Assembly: GCF_001984195.1 (NCBI RefSeq)
Contig: NZ_MTQN01000012.1
Span: 1,798,001 to 1,862,000, forward strand
Length of the DNA stretch: 64,000 nt
Source of the DNA: Kribbella sp. ALI-6-A
GTDB taxonomy: Bacteria > Actinomycetota > Actinomycetes > Propionibacteriales > Kribbellaceae
Direction of reading: 5' to 3'
In this document: one piece after another, positions 50,417 through 59,283 of the stretch
How positions within the stretch are numbered: the stretch's first letter is position 1
How the letters are laid out: every line of letters starts with the position of its first letter
Notes under the pieces: generated by a model
What the model was told of the DNA's origin: nothing
Databases searched by the model: none
What the model saw: only the letters and a program-made list of their open reading frames with translations
Position numbers and translations under genes: made by a program

Positions 50417-50791
50417 CTAGGCCCCGCGTTCGGCGGCGCTGCGCTCGACGCAGAACTCGTTGCCTTCGGGGTCGAGCAGGGTGACCCAGCCCGGACCTTC
50501 GGGCGTGCGGTGGTCCTCGTGGACGGTGGCGCCGAGGCCGAGCAGCCGGGTGACCTCCTCGTCCCGCGTCCGGCCCTCGGGGACCCAGTCGAGGTGGACC
50601 CGGTTCTTCACGGCCTTGCTCTCCGGTACGGCGATGAACAGCAGCCCGGGAATCGGCGCCGGCGCCTCGATCAGCACCTCGTCGTCGCCGGGGGCGTCGT
50701 CGGACGAGACCGGCCAGCCGGTCGCCTGGCTCCAAAAAGTCGCCAGCTGGTAAGGATTCTCGGCGTCGACGGTGATGTGTCGGGGGATCAT
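50417..50791 (-). CDS. VOC-family (glyoxalase-like) protein
   Basis: 124 residues: MIPRHITVDAENPYQLATFW, SQATGWPVSSDDAPG, LLFIAVPESKAVKNRVHLDW, RDEEVTRLLGLGATVHEDHR and WVTLLDPEGNEFCVER. The N-terminal H, the K-NR-HLD strand, and the final GNEFCVE with Glu are the usual VOC metal-ligand positions. Typical of the actinobacterial VOC orphan group; no substrate can be assigned. Confidence 0.88.
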   Translation of the reverse strand: MIPRHITVDAENPYQLATFWSQATGWPVSSDDAPGDDEVLIEAPAPIPGLLFIAVPESKAVKNRVHLDWVPEGRTRDEEVTRLLGLGATVHEDHRTPEGPGWVTLLDPEGNEFCVERSAAERGA

Positions 50792-51034
50792 CGGGTCACC
50801 CTAGCCCGCGCTCCCGGAGCCCGCTGAGAATTAGCTCGGCCACCTGCTCGACCGGACCGAACGAACCCCGGCGCGCGGGCATTGGTTGTCCTAGGCAATG
50901 ACTACGGAGGGGGCTGGCACGGTGACGTGACGAGGTTGCCGAACAACTGTGGGGCTGAGCCGTCGCGCCGGGGTGGTGGGGCGGTCTAGGGTGCGAAGCA
51001 TCAGGCGGGCGGTTCGGTCAAAGGGGAGTGTGTG

Positions 51035-51448
51035 ATGGCGTCTCGGCTCAATCCTTACATCGCGTTCGACGGCGACGCCCGGGAGGCGATGGAGTTCTAC
51101 CGCGAGGTGTTCGGCGGTGACCTGGTGATGAACACGTTCGGGGAGTTCGGCGCGCCGGAGTCGCCCGACGCGGACAAGATCATGCACAGCCAGCTGGAGA
51201 CCCCGAGCGGATACACGCTGATGGGCTCGGACACGCCGCAGGGCATGGACTACAGCCGGGGGACCAACGTCTCGATCAGCCTCAGTGGTGACGACACCGA
51301 CGAGCTGCACGGCTACTGGGAGAAGCTCTCCGAGGGTGGCACGGTGTCGGTCCCGCTGGAGAAGCAGATGTGGGGCGACGAGTTCGGCATGTGTACCGAC
51401 CGGTTCGGCATCGCCTGGATGGTCAACATCGGCGCACCGCAGAGCTGA
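51035..51448 (+). CDS. VOC-family protein (PhnB-like)
   Basis: 137 residues from ATG 51035, with AGGGGAG seven bases upstream. SRLNPYIAFDGDAREAMEFY then REVFGGDLVMNTFGEF and DKIMHSQLETPSGYTLMGSD, TNVSISLSGDDTDELHGYWE, VPLEKQMWGDEFGMCTDRFG and IAWMVNI follow the PhnB/YP_ VOC pattern. The following alpha/beta hydrolase starts immediately after the stop. Role unknown. Confidence 0.9.
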   Translation: MASRLNPYIAFDGDAREAMEFYREVFGGDLVMNTFGEFGAPESPDADKIMHSQLETPSGYTLMGSDTPQGMDYSRGTNVSISLSGDDTDELHGYWEKLSEGGTVSVPLEKQMWGDEFGMCTDRFGIAWMVNIGAPQS

Positions 51449-52321
51449 TTGAGCACCCTCGAGCTGCCGGACGGCCGGCAGGCGCAGTACTGGGACAGCG
51501 GCGTCGGCGCGACGACCGTGTTCTTCCTGCACGGCTGCCCGGACACGCGGCGCGCGGCGTTCCCCGGAGCGGCCGCGGCACGTGAGTACGGCGTACGCCT
51601 GGTCGCGGTCAACCGGCCGGGCTACGGCAGGTCGGACGCCGCCGCCTCCGATCACCTGTCGGTCGCCGACGACGTCGCGGCGGTCGCGGACCAGCTCGGC
51701 ATCGACCGGTACGCCGTACTCGGGATGTCGATCGGTGGTCCGTACGCGCTGGCCTGTGCGGCGAGGCATCCCGATCGGGTCACCCGGGCCGCGGTCGTCG
51801 CAAGTCCGGCTAGCGTGCCGGAGCTCGATCCGCCGTACCACCGTGACGACCTGGGGCCCGACCAGCAGGAGTTCTTCACCGGCCTGGCCCAGGCGGAGGT
51901 CGAGGAGTCGGTCGAGCGGATCCGCCCGGACTTCGCGCAGTACGTGGCGCGGCTCGACCCGGCCGATCCCGACGACGAAGCGCTCGCCGCGCGATGGACG
52001 ACGGGGCATCCGCCGCTCGACGCGGAGTGGTTCGCGCTGCAGCCGGCGAGCGAGCTGGCCGCGGCTGCGCGCGAGGCGCTGGCGAACCAAGACGGTTACC
52101 TCAGGGATGCCGCGATCTCCTTTCGGACTTGGGATTTCCGGCCCGAGGACGTCACCTGCCCGACCACGGTCTGGCACGGTATGGCCGACCCGCAGGTCTC
52201 GATCCGCAACGCGCGGTGGCTGGCCGAGCGGCTGCCCAACGCCGAGCTCGAGCTGCGGTCCACGGCGCACCTCACCACCCTGCACAACCACTGGCCCGAG
52301 CTGCTCACTGCGCTGCGTTAA
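51449..52321 (+). CDS. alpha/beta-hydrolase starting at TTG abutting the previous stop
   Basis: 290 residues. The TTG at 51449 directly follows the VOC stop (TGATTG); no ATG/GTG gives the family N-terminus (LELPDGRQAQYWDSG). Motifs: VFFLHGCPDTRRAAFPGAAA, NRPGYGRSDAAASD, AVLGMSIGGPYALACAARHP (nucleophile Ser in GMSIGG), TVWHGMADPQVSI (Asp) and STAHLTTLHNHWPELL (His). Translation is probably coupled to the VOC gene. Confidence 0.85.
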   Translation: MSTLELPDGRQAQYWDSGVGATTVFFLHGCPDTRRAAFPGAAAAREYGVRLVAVNRPGYGRSDAAASDHLSVADDVAAVADQLGIDRYAVLGMSIGGPYALACAARHPDRVTRAAVVASPASVPELDPPYHRDDLGPDQQEFFTGLAQAEVEESVERIRPDFAQYVARLDPADPDDEALAARWTTGHPPLDAEWFALQPASELAAAAREALANQDGYLRDAAISFRTWDFRPEDVTCPTTVWHGMADPQVSIRNARWLAERLPNAELELRSTAHLTTLHNHWPELLTALR

Positions 52322-52385
52322 ATCAGTTCAGGCCGAACGGGCGACCGGGTTAGCGTCGAAGGTGACGTCGACGAGGGGCTACGCC

Positions 52386-52889
52386 ATGACCAACGAGGTG
52401 TTGCTGGACGCGGTCCGGCACAACAACTGGGCGACCGGACAGCTGATCGAGTTCTGCCGGGCGCAGGGGTTCACGTCCGAGCAGCTGGAGGTGACCGGCG
52501 TCGGGACGTACGGCGGGATCCTGGCCACGCTGGATCACATCGTGCGCTGCGACGGGAGCCGGCTCGCGCAGCAGGAGCTGGACTTCGTGGACAGCGACGA
52601 GCCGGCCGACTTCGACAACCTCGGGCGCTGGAACGAGCAGTGCCGGCTGATCTGGGAGGACGTGCTGTCGAAGCCGATCGAGGTCGAGCGGGTGGTGATC
52701 ATCGACGACAACACCCGCGGCACCCGCGCCGGGATCTTCATCGCCCAGGCGCTCAACCACGCCAACCACCACCGCGAGCAGGTCAACGCGATCCTGACCG
52801 GCTTCGGCATCGAACCCCCGGACACCCAGGCCTGGGAGTACGCCTGGCACACCGGCCGGATCTGGGACCTGGAAAAGGTCGCCGACTGA
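52386..52889 (+). CDS. DinB-family protein
   Basis: 167 residues from ATG 52386, with GAGGGG seven bases upstream. LDAVRHNNWATGQLIEFCRA, GTYGGILATLDHIVRCDGSR (first metal His), and AGIFIAQALNHANHHREQVN (HxxxH pair) give the three-His metal site of DinB four-helix bundles. Relatives are thiol S-transferases or of unknown function. Convergent with the YjbR gene across 8 bases. Confidence 0.9.
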   Translation: MTNEVLLDAVRHNNWATGQLIEFCRAQGFTSEQLEVTGVGTYGGILATLDHIVRCDGSRLAQQELDFVDSDEPADFDNLGRWNEQCRLIWEDVLSKPIEVERVVIIDDNTRGTRAGIFIAQALNHANHHREQVNAILTGFGIEPPDTQAWEYAWHTGRIWDLEKVAD

Positions 52890-52897
52890 CGCCGTAC

Positions 52898-53266
52898 TCA
52901 GAGGTCAGGGTGCTGCTTGACCAAGGTCTTCGGTGCTTGGATTCGCCAGGCGTCGACGAGCAGCTCGCGCAGTTCTGCCTCGTTCACGGCCGCCAGGCGC
53001 ACCAGGACCGCCGGGTAGCCGTTGTAGTGCGGTTCGGTGAAGAACTTGTCCGGATCGGCGGCGAGCAAGTCCTGTTTGCCGGCCTCACCGGCGACCCGAA
53101 CAGCCAGTACGCCGTCGTTCGGGACCCGCGGTGCCTTCGGTGCGGAGCGTTCCAGCCAGACCCAGGCGATCCCCTTGGTGCCGACGGAGAACGCGAAGCG
53201 GTCGTCGTCCTCCGTCACCTCGGGCAGTTCCAGCGCGAGGCGCCGTACGTCGTCCTGATCAGCCAC
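52898..53266 (-). CDS. MmcQ/YjbR-family protein
   Basis: 122 residues: DVRRLALELPEVTEDDDRFA, FSVGTKGIAWVWLERSAP, VLAVRVAGEAGKQDLLAADP, DKFFTEPHYNGYPAVLVRLA and LRELLVDAWRIQAPKTLVKQ. This is the complete CyaY-like YjbR domain ('FFT.PHYDGYPAVLVRL...L.ELL..AWR..APK'). Likely DNA-binding fold by family description; role unknown. Its start overlaps the stop of the upstream dehydrogenase by 8 bases. Confidence 0.9.
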   Translation of the reverse strand: MADQDDVRRLALELPEVTEDDDRFAFSVGTKGIAWVWLERSAPKAPRVPNDGVLAVRVAGEAGKQDLLAADPDKFFTEPHYNGYPAVLVRLAAVNEAELRELLVDAWRIQAPKTLVKQHPDL

Positions 53267-54230
53267 GCGTCTTTCGTACCAGCTCGGCCGACTCCTGCAC
53301 AGGCGTCACCGGTACGCCGCGCTCGAACCAGCTGACCAGGTTCTCGACCACGAGGCGGCCCATCGCGTCCCGGGTCGGGATGCTGCCCGAGCCGACGTGC
53401 GGCAGCAGGACGGCGTTGTCCAGCTCGAGCAGGCCGGGGTGGACCTCGGGTTCGTGCTCGAAGACGTCCAGGCCGGCGCTCAGGATTGTCCCGGCCTTCA
53501 GTGCCTCGACCAGGGCGGCCTCGTCGACGACCGTTCCGCGGGCGACGTTGATCAGGATGCCGTCCGGGCCGAGCGCGGCCAGGACCTCGGCGTTCACCAG
53601 GTGCTCGGTCTCGGCGCCACCCGGGATCACCACCATCAGGATGTCGCTCGCGGTGGCGAGCTCGACCAGCGTCGGGTAGTAGTCGTACGGCACGTCCTTG
53701 CGGTGACGGTTGTGATAGGCAACAGAAATCCCGAACGCCGCGGCCCGGTGCGCGATCGCCTCACCGATCCGGCCGAGCCCGAGGATGCCCATCCTCCGGC
53801 CGCTCAAGGTTGCCTTGGTCAACGGGTAGGCCCGCTCCTGCCAGTGCCCGTCGCGCAGGTAGCGCTCGGCGCGGGACAGCTCGCGGGCCGTCATCAGCAG
53901 CAGGCCCATCGCGGTGTCGGCGACCTCGTCGTCCAGTACGCCGGGAGTGTTCGTGACCACGACTCCACGCTCGGCGGCGGCGCTCGCGTCGATCTTGTCG
54001 TAGCCGACCCCGAAGCTCGCGACGATCTGCAGGTTCGGCAGCTGGTCCAGGAAGGCCGCGTCGATCGCCGTCCCGCCGGTGGCCACCGCGACCACGTCCT
54101 TGGCCCGCTCGGCCAGCACGGCGTCCGGGTCGTCGGCCTCCCACAGCCGGATCACCTCGAACGCGTCGGCCAGCCCGTCCGGCACCGAGCGGTTCATCGG
54201 ACCGGGCATCAACACGATCGGGCGGGCCAT
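53259..54230 (-). CDS. D-isomer-specific 2-hydroxyacid dehydrogenase
   Basis: 323 residues. Substrate region VASFGVGYDKIDASAAAERG and VVVTNTPGVLDDEVADTAMG, NAD loop RRMGILGLGRIGEAIAHRAA, DILMVVIPGGAETEHLVN, catalytic Arg in NVARGTVVDEAALVEALKAG, Glu in VFEHEPEVHPGLL and His in LLPHVGSGS. The NRHRK after the NAD loop suggests NADP preference as in hydroxypyruvate/glyoxylate reductases. First gene of a two-gene unit with YjbR. Confidence 0.9.
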   Translation of the reverse strand: MARPIVLMPGPMNRSVPDGLADAFEVIRLWEADDPDAVLAERAKDVVAVATGGTAIDAAFLDQLPNLQIVASFGVGYDKIDASAAAERGVVVTNTPGVLDDEVADTAMGLLLMTARELSRAERYLRDGHWQERAYPLTKATLSGRRMGILGLGRIGEAIAHRAAAFGISVAYHNRHRKDVPYDYYPTLVELATASDILMVVIPGGAETEHLVNAEVLAALGPDGILINVARGTVVDEAALVEALKAGTILSAGLDVFEHEPEVHPGLLELDNAVLLPHVGSGSIPTRDAMGRLVVENLVSWFERGVPVTPVQESAELVRKTRG

Positions 54231-54373
54231 CGGATCTCCCTCGCTTCTTGGGTTTGTCCTGGCAAGCCTATGTGCCGGTCATCTGCCTGACGAAGCAGGT
54301 TCATTCGGTGGACGACGCGCGTTCCGGCGTCCGGCGAAGGCTGCCGGAGTCCCCTTTCCTCTCGGAGGTCTCG

Positions 54374-55327
54374 ATGAACAAGCTCCCCGCCCTGCTCGCC
54401 GCGTCGACCGTGCTGGTCGCCGCCGCGGTCCCCTCGGTCGCCACCGCCCGCCCGGACGGCGTCTCCACCGCTCGCGCCGACGCCGTCGTCCAGGCCGCCG
54501 AGCCGCCGGCGTACTCGGCGACGCCGGTCAAGTCGTTCCCCGCCTTCGACGCCAACCAGGCGGTCGCGGTGGACGCGAAATACTTCTACGCGGTGAACAA
54601 CCGCACGATCACCAAGCACGACCGGCGTACGGGTGAGCCGTTGCTGCAGTTCGCCGGGGACACCGACGGTCCGCTCGAGCACCTGGACAGCGCCGCCGTG
54701 GTCGGCAGCAAGCTGTACGCCGCGCACTCGAACTACCCCGAGTGGCCGATGGAGTCCTCGATCGAGGTGTTCGACACCCGCACGATGCGGCACGTCGGCA
54801 CGCACAGCTTCGGCATCGAGCGCGGATCGCTGACCTGGCTCGACCGGTACGACGGCGCCTGGTGGGCCGGCTTCGCGAACTACGACAAGCCGCGCGAGGA
54901 CGACGCCGCCACGCCGTACGGGCAGACCTACACCACCCAGGTGGCGAAGCTGAACGACAACTTCGAGGTGGTCGCCGGGTGGACGATCCCGAAGCCGATC
55001 CTCGACCGGTTCAAGCCGATGAGCAACTCGGGTGGATCGTGGGGTCCGGACGGCCGGCTCTACCTGACCGGGCACGACCTCGGCGAGGCGTACGTGATGA
55101 AGCTGCCGGTGGCGGGGTCGGAGCTGCGGTGGGTGGCGACGGTTCACCTGCCGGACATCGAGGGTCAGGGCATCGCGTGGGACCGGTCGACGGCGAAGAA
55201 CCCGACGTTCTGGGCGATCAGCCGGCCGTCCAGGCAGGTCCGGAGCTTCACGATGCCGGTGCGGTCGATCCAGGACCCGGTGTCGGCCGGATGGCAGGTG
55301 TTCGGGCCGGGGCAGTTCCGGCGCTGA
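54374..55327 (+). CDS. secreted protein, beta-propeller-like
   Basis: 317 residues from ATG 54374 after GGAGGT. A Sec signal peptide (MNKLPALLAASTVLVAAAVP, cleavage near ATA-RPD) and a mature part made of repeated beta segments: QAVAVDAKYFYAVNNRTITK, LDSAAVVGSKLYAAHSNYPE, SLTWLDRYDGAWWAGFANYD, FKPMSNSGGSWGPDGRLYLT and GIAWDRSTAKNPTFWAISRP. The GSWGPDGRLYLTGHD and GIAWD motifs are propeller-like; the protein is known in actinobacteria as a secreted hypothetical. Function unknown. Confidence 0.75.
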   Translation: MNKLPALLAASTVLVAAAVPSVATARPDGVSTARADAVVQAAEPPAYSATPVKSFPAFDANQAVAVDAKYFYAVNNRTITKHDRRTGEPLLQFAGDTDGPLEHLDSAAVVGSKLYAAHSNYPEWPMESSIEVFDTRTMRHVGTHSFGIERGSLTWLDRYDGAWWAGFANYDKPREDDAATPYGQTYTTQVAKLNDNFEVVAGWTIPKPILDRFKPMSNSGGSWGPDGRLYLTGHDLGEAYVMKLPVAGSELRWVATVHLPDIEGQGIAWDRSTAKNPTFWAISRPSRQVRSFTMPVRSIQDPVSAGWQVFGPGQFRR

Positions 55328-55382
55328 AGATCGGCGGAGTAGCGGCCGTCAAGTGGCCGCTACTCCCGGCAGGTTGGGACTC

Positions 55383-55811
55383 ATGACCGAGAACAACACC
55401 ACTGCCACCTTGCACGCCGTGCTCTCCTATCGCGACGCTCCGGCCGCGCTGCGCTGGCTGGAGAAGGCGTTCGGGTTCGAGACGACGATGGAGTTCGCCG
55501 ACGACCAGGGCGGGATCATGCACGCCGAGGTCCGCTACGGAACTGGTGTCGCCTTCACGGTGTTCACCGACGAGGCCGGGTACGAACGGCCGGCGCGCAA
55601 GGGGGAGACGGCGGGCTGGGGCTTGTACGTCGCGGTGGCGTCGAAGATGACGGTCGACGCGGTGCACGCGTCGGCGGTCGCGGCCGGCGCGGAGTCGATC
55701 TGGGCTCCGGGCGACACCGAGTGGGGCAACTACCGGTGCCGCGTGGTCGATCCCGAGGGGTACGAGTGGACCTTCGGGACGCATGTCCCCGGGCAGCCTC
55801 AGGTCTGGTGA
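55383..55811 (+). CDS. VOC-family (glyoxalase-like) protein
   Basis: 142 residues: TLHAVLSYRDAPAALRWLEK, AFGFETTMEFADDQGGIMHA, EVRYGTGVAFTVFTDE, GLYVAVASKMTVDAVHASAV, DTEWGNYRCRVVDPEGYEWT. The RDAPAALRWLEKAFGFE start and GNYRxRVxDPEGYEWTFGTH end are the standard PhnB/VOC pattern with H and E ligands. Leaderless or weakly led ATG. Role unknown. Confidence 0.9.
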   Translation: MTENNTTATLHAVLSYRDAPAALRWLEKAFGFETTMEFADDQGGIMHAEVRYGTGVAFTVFTDEAGYERPARKGETAGWGLYVAVASKMTVDAVHASAVAAGAESIWAPGDTEWGNYRCRVVDPEGYEWTFGTHVPGQPQVW

Positions 55812-55842
55812 AGCCGAGGGTCGGTCCGCACCCGGCCCTCGG

Positions 55843-56400
55843 TCAGCGCGCTGGGGTCTCGAGTGACCTGACGAACTGGCGGCAGATGTGGACTCGCTGG
55901 AACTCGGCGCGAAGCGTGTCCTCGTGCTCGATCCAGGCGTGGAAGAAGCCGCTGCGGGGCATCAGGTCGGACCGATCCGCGAAGGCGGCTGCCTCTTGCG
56001 GGGTCGAGGCGTAGACGTGGAGGTAGCGCATCGCCTCCACGAACCCGTGCGCGTCGTACCAGGCGAGGGTGCCGTCGTCGTCGCGGGTCCAGGCGTCGAC
56101 CTGGAGTGCTCCACGGGCCGCGAGCCGGGTGCAGGCCTCGTCCAGCAGGGCGCGGGCGATGCCGCGGCGACGGTGGTCGGGGTGGACGATCGTCTCGATG
56201 GTCGCGTCCGTGCCGTCGATGCTGGCGTCGAGCAGGCCGACCACCTCGTTGTTGTCGATCGCGACGAGTTCGAGGTCGCGGGACGGTTTGCGGGTAGCGA
56301 CGTCGTCGAAGTACGCCGTGTCGAGGAAGCCGAGGACTCGGCAGCGGAGCCAGCTCGGCTCGTCGGCGGGGGTGTGGTCGCGCAGGGTCCAGGCGGTCAT
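55843..56400 (-). CDS. GNAT-family N-acetyltransferase
   Basis: 185 residues. LRDHTPADEPSWLRCRVLGF (start), NNEVVGLLDASIDGTDATIE, TIVHPDHRRRGIARALLDEA (acetyl-CoA loop R-R-x-G-I-A) and LAWYDAHGFVEAMRYLHVYA define the fold. The C-terminal extension FFHAWIEHEDTLRAEFQRVH is an extra helix pair. Its ATG overlaps the stop of the glycosyltransferase gene by four bases; the two are co-translated. Confidence 0.88.
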   Translation of the reverse strand: MTAWTLRDHTPADEPSWLRCRVLGFLDTAYFDDVATRKPSRDLELVAIDNNEVVGLLDASIDGTDATIETIVHPDHRRRGIARALLDEACTRLAARGALQVDAWTRDDDGTLAWYDAHGFVEAMRYLHVYASTPQEAAAFADRSDLMPRSGFFHAWIEHEDTLRAEFQRVHICRQFVRSLETPAR

Positions 56401-57533
56401 CGGTCGTTGTGCTTCGCGAGTGCTTCGATCAGAGGGACGGCGCGGGTGACGTCGGGCAGGGCGCCGAGTTCTGCCTGAAGGCGCTCGGCCGCTCGGCGGT
56501 AGTTGCTACCGGCAAGAACCTCGGTGACGGCGGTGGTGACGTCGTACGGGGTGAGCGTGACCGGGTCGAGGACCTTGCCGAGGCCGAGGTCCAGGATGCG
56601 CTGGGCGTTGTGGGGTTGGTCCGCGCCCAGCGGGAGGACGACCGACGGCAGACCATGCGCGAGGGCGCCGAGCACGCTGCCGGATCCGCCGTGGGAGACG
56701 ACGAGGTCGCAGTTCGGCAGGAGTTCGTCCTGCGGGATGAAGCGCTCGATCCGCACGTGATCTGGCTGTGGGCCGAGGGCCGCGGGGTCGTTGCGTTCCC
56801 CGACGGTGACGACCACGTTCGCGGAGACGTCGCGCAGGCCGGCGACGACGCGGGAGAACAGGTCGTCGGTGTCCGGCTGGAACAGCGTGCCGAGGGTGAA
56901 GTAGACCGTCGGAGTTTCCGACCGGGCCCGGACGACGTCCGTCGCGCGGTAGGAGAACGTGCCGGCCGGCAGTGGAAACGCCGGATGCCGGAAGCTCGGC
57001 GGGAACGGAGACAGGACCAGGTCGCGCTCGAGCATCGTCAGGTCGGGGTCCGGTGCGAGGCCGTGCTCGGCGCGGACCTCGCCGAGCGGACCCGCCAGCA
57101 GCTCCCGCCGCAGCAGCGAGCCGGCCGCGAGCACCAGCACCGTCGTACAGGGGATTCCGAGCTTCTCCGCCGCAACGGCAGCACCGAAGTCGGCCTCGTC
57201 GCGCACGATCACGTCCGGCCGCCACTCCGCGGCGATCTCCACCAGGGCCGCCGCATGCCGTCGTGCTCCCCGCCCACCGAACGCCTCGGCGAAGTGCCGT
57301 TCCTCCGCCGCAGCCTCCACCGGCTCCAACGCCTCAGGAACCGGCGCCGGAGCACCCGCATCCCGCGGCGCACTCGTCGCGAACGCCCGGAACCCCGCCG
57401 CCTCGACCACCGGCGTCACCTTGCCCGACCCAGCCACCCGAACCTCGTGCCCGGCAGCCTCCAACGCCCGAGCAACCGGAACCAGCGGCCGGAAGTGCCC
57501 ACTACCCCCGATGAACGTGCCCAAGATCCGCAT
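56397..57533 (-). CDS. glycosyltransferase, UGT/macrolide type (GT1)
   Basis: 378 residues from ATG 57533; the upstream in-frame extension lacks similarity. MRILGTFIGGSGHFRPLVPV then ARALEAAGHEVRVAGSG (acceptor domain), SETPTVYFTLGTLFQ, VRIERFIPQDELLPNCDLVV and SHGGSGSVLGALAHGLPSVV, LPLGADQPHNAQRI (NDP-sugar site, HGG...P..D..NA). This is the eryCIII/DesVII-like family that glycosylates macrolides, polyketides or other small molecules, often for self-protection. No biosynthetic cluster is adjacent. Confidence 0.88.
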   Translation of the reverse strand: MRILGTFIGGSGHFRPLVPVARALEAAGHEVRVAGSGKVTPVVEAAGFRAFATSAPRDAGAPAPVPEALEPVEAAAEERHFAEAFGGRGARRHAAALVEIAAEWRPDVIVRDEADFGAAVAAEKLGIPCTTVLVLAAGSLLRRELLAGPLGEVRAEHGLAPDPDLTMLERDLVLSPFPPSFRHPAFPLPAGTFSYRATDVVRARSETPTVYFTLGTLFQPDTDDLFSRVVAGLRDVSANVVVTVGERNDPAALGPQPDHVRIERFIPQDELLPNCDLVVSHGGSGSVLGALAHGLPSVVLPLGADQPHNAQRILDLGLGKVLDPVTLTPYDVTTAVTEVLAGSNYRRAAERLQAELGALPDVTRAVPLIEALAKHNDR

Positions 57534-57585
57534 CCGCCGCACAGTACCGGCGCACAGGCCGACGACCGGTAGCAACAGCACCTGG

Positions 57586-58074
57586 TCAGAGCGTCCCCAG
57601 GTCCTCGAAGATCAGGGCCGTGCGGGTGCCGAGGACTTCGGGGATGGCCTGGAGTTTTTCCAGGACCACCCGGCGGAGGCCCTCGTTGTCGGCGGCTCGG
57701 ACCAGGAGGATGGCGTCGAAGTCGCCGCCGACCAGGGCCATGTGTTTGATCTCGGGGATGGTCTGGAGTTGCTCGCGCAGGGCTCGCCAGGAGCTTTGGC
57801 GGAGACTCAGCGTGACGTACGCCGACGTGGCCAGGCCGAGTTTGAGGGGGTCGACGGTGGTGGTGAAACCGGTGATCACGCCGGTCGCGGTGAGGCGTTC
57901 GACGCGGGCGTAGGCGTTGGCGCGGGAGATGTGGACCTGGTCGGCCAGGGCGCGGATCGAGAGGCGGCCGTCGCGGGTCAGCGCCTCGAGGATCTGGCGG
58001 TCGAGCTCGTCCAGCGCGGGGGCGACGACCATCTGTCCAGGCCGCCCGGCGTCGGTCACGACTTCTTCGGACAT
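57586..58074 (-). CDS. Lrp/AsnC-family regulator of the 2-oxoacid dehydrogenase operon
   Basis: 162 residues from ATG 58074, with GAGGAGC four bases upstream. LDELDRQILEALTRDGRLSI, RALADQVHISRANAYARVER and LTATGVITGFTTTVDP (HTH) then ATSAYVTLSLRQSSWRALRE, VGGDFDAILLVRAADN and LRRVVLEKLQAIPEVLGT (RAM effector domain). It is divergent from the E1alpha gene across ~120 bases, the standard BkdR arrangement, so it probably controls that operon in response to branched-chain amino acids. Confidence 0.92.
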   Translation of the reverse strand: MSEEVVTDAGRPGQMVVAPALDELDRQILEALTRDGRLSIRALADQVHISRANAYARVERLTATGVITGFTTTVDPLKLGLATSAYVTLSLRQSSWRALREQLQTIPEIKHMALVGGDFDAILLVRAADNEGLRRVVLEKLQAIPEVLGTRTALIFEDLGTL

Positions 58075-58193
58075 TTTGCTCCTCAATGACGCTGCGGCGT
58101 GGACCGATCGTCTCGCAATTCTGCAGGGTCTGGCAGCGAATGGCCACAAGTACGACGATGAGGCATCAGTCCGTCTCCCTGCAGGAGGGCCCC

Positions 58194-59282
58194 ATGTCCA
58201 CCGTCGAGGAGCGTCTGCTTCCGTCCGCCGAGCCCGTCCGGCTGATCGACGAGCACGGCGCCGCGCACGACCACGCGCAGTACCAGCTGCCGCCTGCGGA
58301 GACCCTGGTCGACGGTTACGCACAGTTGGTCAAGGGCCGCCGGCTCAACGACCAGGCGAGTGCGCTGGTGCGCCAGGGCCGGCTCGCGGTGTACCCGTCG
58401 TCGCACGGCCAGGAGGCGTGCCAGGTCGCGGCGACGATGGTGCTGGGCGACCAGGACTGGCTGTTCCCGACGTACCGCGACACGGTGGCGATCGTGAGCC
58501 GCGGCGTCGACCCGATCGAGACGCTGACCCTGCTGCGCGGCGACTGGCACTCCGGCTACGACCCGTACGAGCGCAAGGTCGCGCCGCAGTCCACGCCGCT
58601 GGCGACCCAGCTGCTGCACGCGGTCGGCGTCGCGCACGCCGCCCGGCTCAAGGGCGAGGACACCGTGGTGATGGCGCTGGTCGGCGACGGCGGCACCAGC
58701 GAGGGCGACTTCCACGAGGCGCTCAACTTCGCGGCCGTCTGGCACGCGCCGGTCGTTTTCTTCATCCAGAACAACGAGTACGCGATCTCGGTCCCGCTGG
58801 CCAAGCAGACCGCCGCGCCGTCGCTGGCGCACAAGGGCATCGGGTACGGCGTACCGGGTGAACGGGCCGATGGCAACGATCTGGCCGGGCTGCTCGCCGT
58901 CCTGGGCGCCGCGGTCGGGCGAGCGCGGGCCGGTGAGGGACCGCAGCTGATCGAGGCGCACACCTATCGCGTGCAGGCCCACACCAACGCCGACGACGCC
59001 TCGCGCTACCGCGACGACGCGGAGGTCGCGCCGTGGCTGGAGCGGGACCCGATCAAGCGGCTCGACGCCTACCTGACCGGCGCCGGGCTGCTGGACGACG
59101 ACAAGCGCGCGGCTGCTGCGTCGGCCGCGGACCAGACCGCCGAGTACCTGCGGGTCGGTCTGATGGAGGACGTGCACCCGGATCCGGCGGAGCTGTTCCA
59201 GCATCTCTACAGCACGCCGACGCCGCAGTTGCGCGAACAGGCCGCGTTCCTGGCCGACGAACTGGCTCGTGAGGAGGCCTGA
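58194..59282 (+). CDS. bkdA: 2-oxoacid dehydrogenase E1 alpha subunit (branched-chain type)
   Basis: 362 residues from ATG 58194, with GGAGGG ahead. YAQLVKGRRLNDQASALVRQ, YPSSHGQEACQVAATMVLGD, WLFPTYRDTVAIVSRGVDP (active site region), GDGGTSEGDFHEALNFAAVW and VVFFIQNNEYAISVPLAKQT (thiamine-diphosphate GDG-x-N motif), DGNDLAGLLAVLGAAVGRAR and RVQAHTNADDASRYRDD (phosphorylation loop). It decarboxylates branched-chain 2-oxoacids or pyruvate; the AsnC neighbour and the following E1beta/E2 favour the branched-chain complex. Stop/start overlap leads into E1beta. Confidence 0.9.
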   Translation: MSTVEERLLPSAEPVRLIDEHGAAHDHAQYQLPPAETLVDGYAQLVKGRRLNDQASALVRQGRLAVYPSSHGQEACQVAATMVLGDQDWLFPTYRDTVAIVSRGVDPIETLTLLRGDWHSGYDPYERKVAPQSTPLATQLLHAVGVAHAARLKGEDTVVMALVGDGGTSEGDFHEALNFAAVWHAPVVFFIQNNEYAISVPLAKQTAAPSLAHKGIGYGVPGERADGNDLAGLLAVLGAAVGRARAGEGPQLIEAHTYRVQAHTNADDASRYRDDAEVAPWLERDPIKRLDAYLTGAGLLDDDKRAAAASAADQTAEYLRVGLMEDVHPDPAELFQHLYSTPTPQLREQAAFLADELAREEA

Positions 59283-59283
59283 G

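Noticed and set aside
58075..58193. A perfect palindromic AsnC site between the regulator and E1alpha
   Set aside because: Only imperfect inverted similarity (TCGCAATTCTGCAG against CAGCGAATGG) is visible; not listed as an operator.
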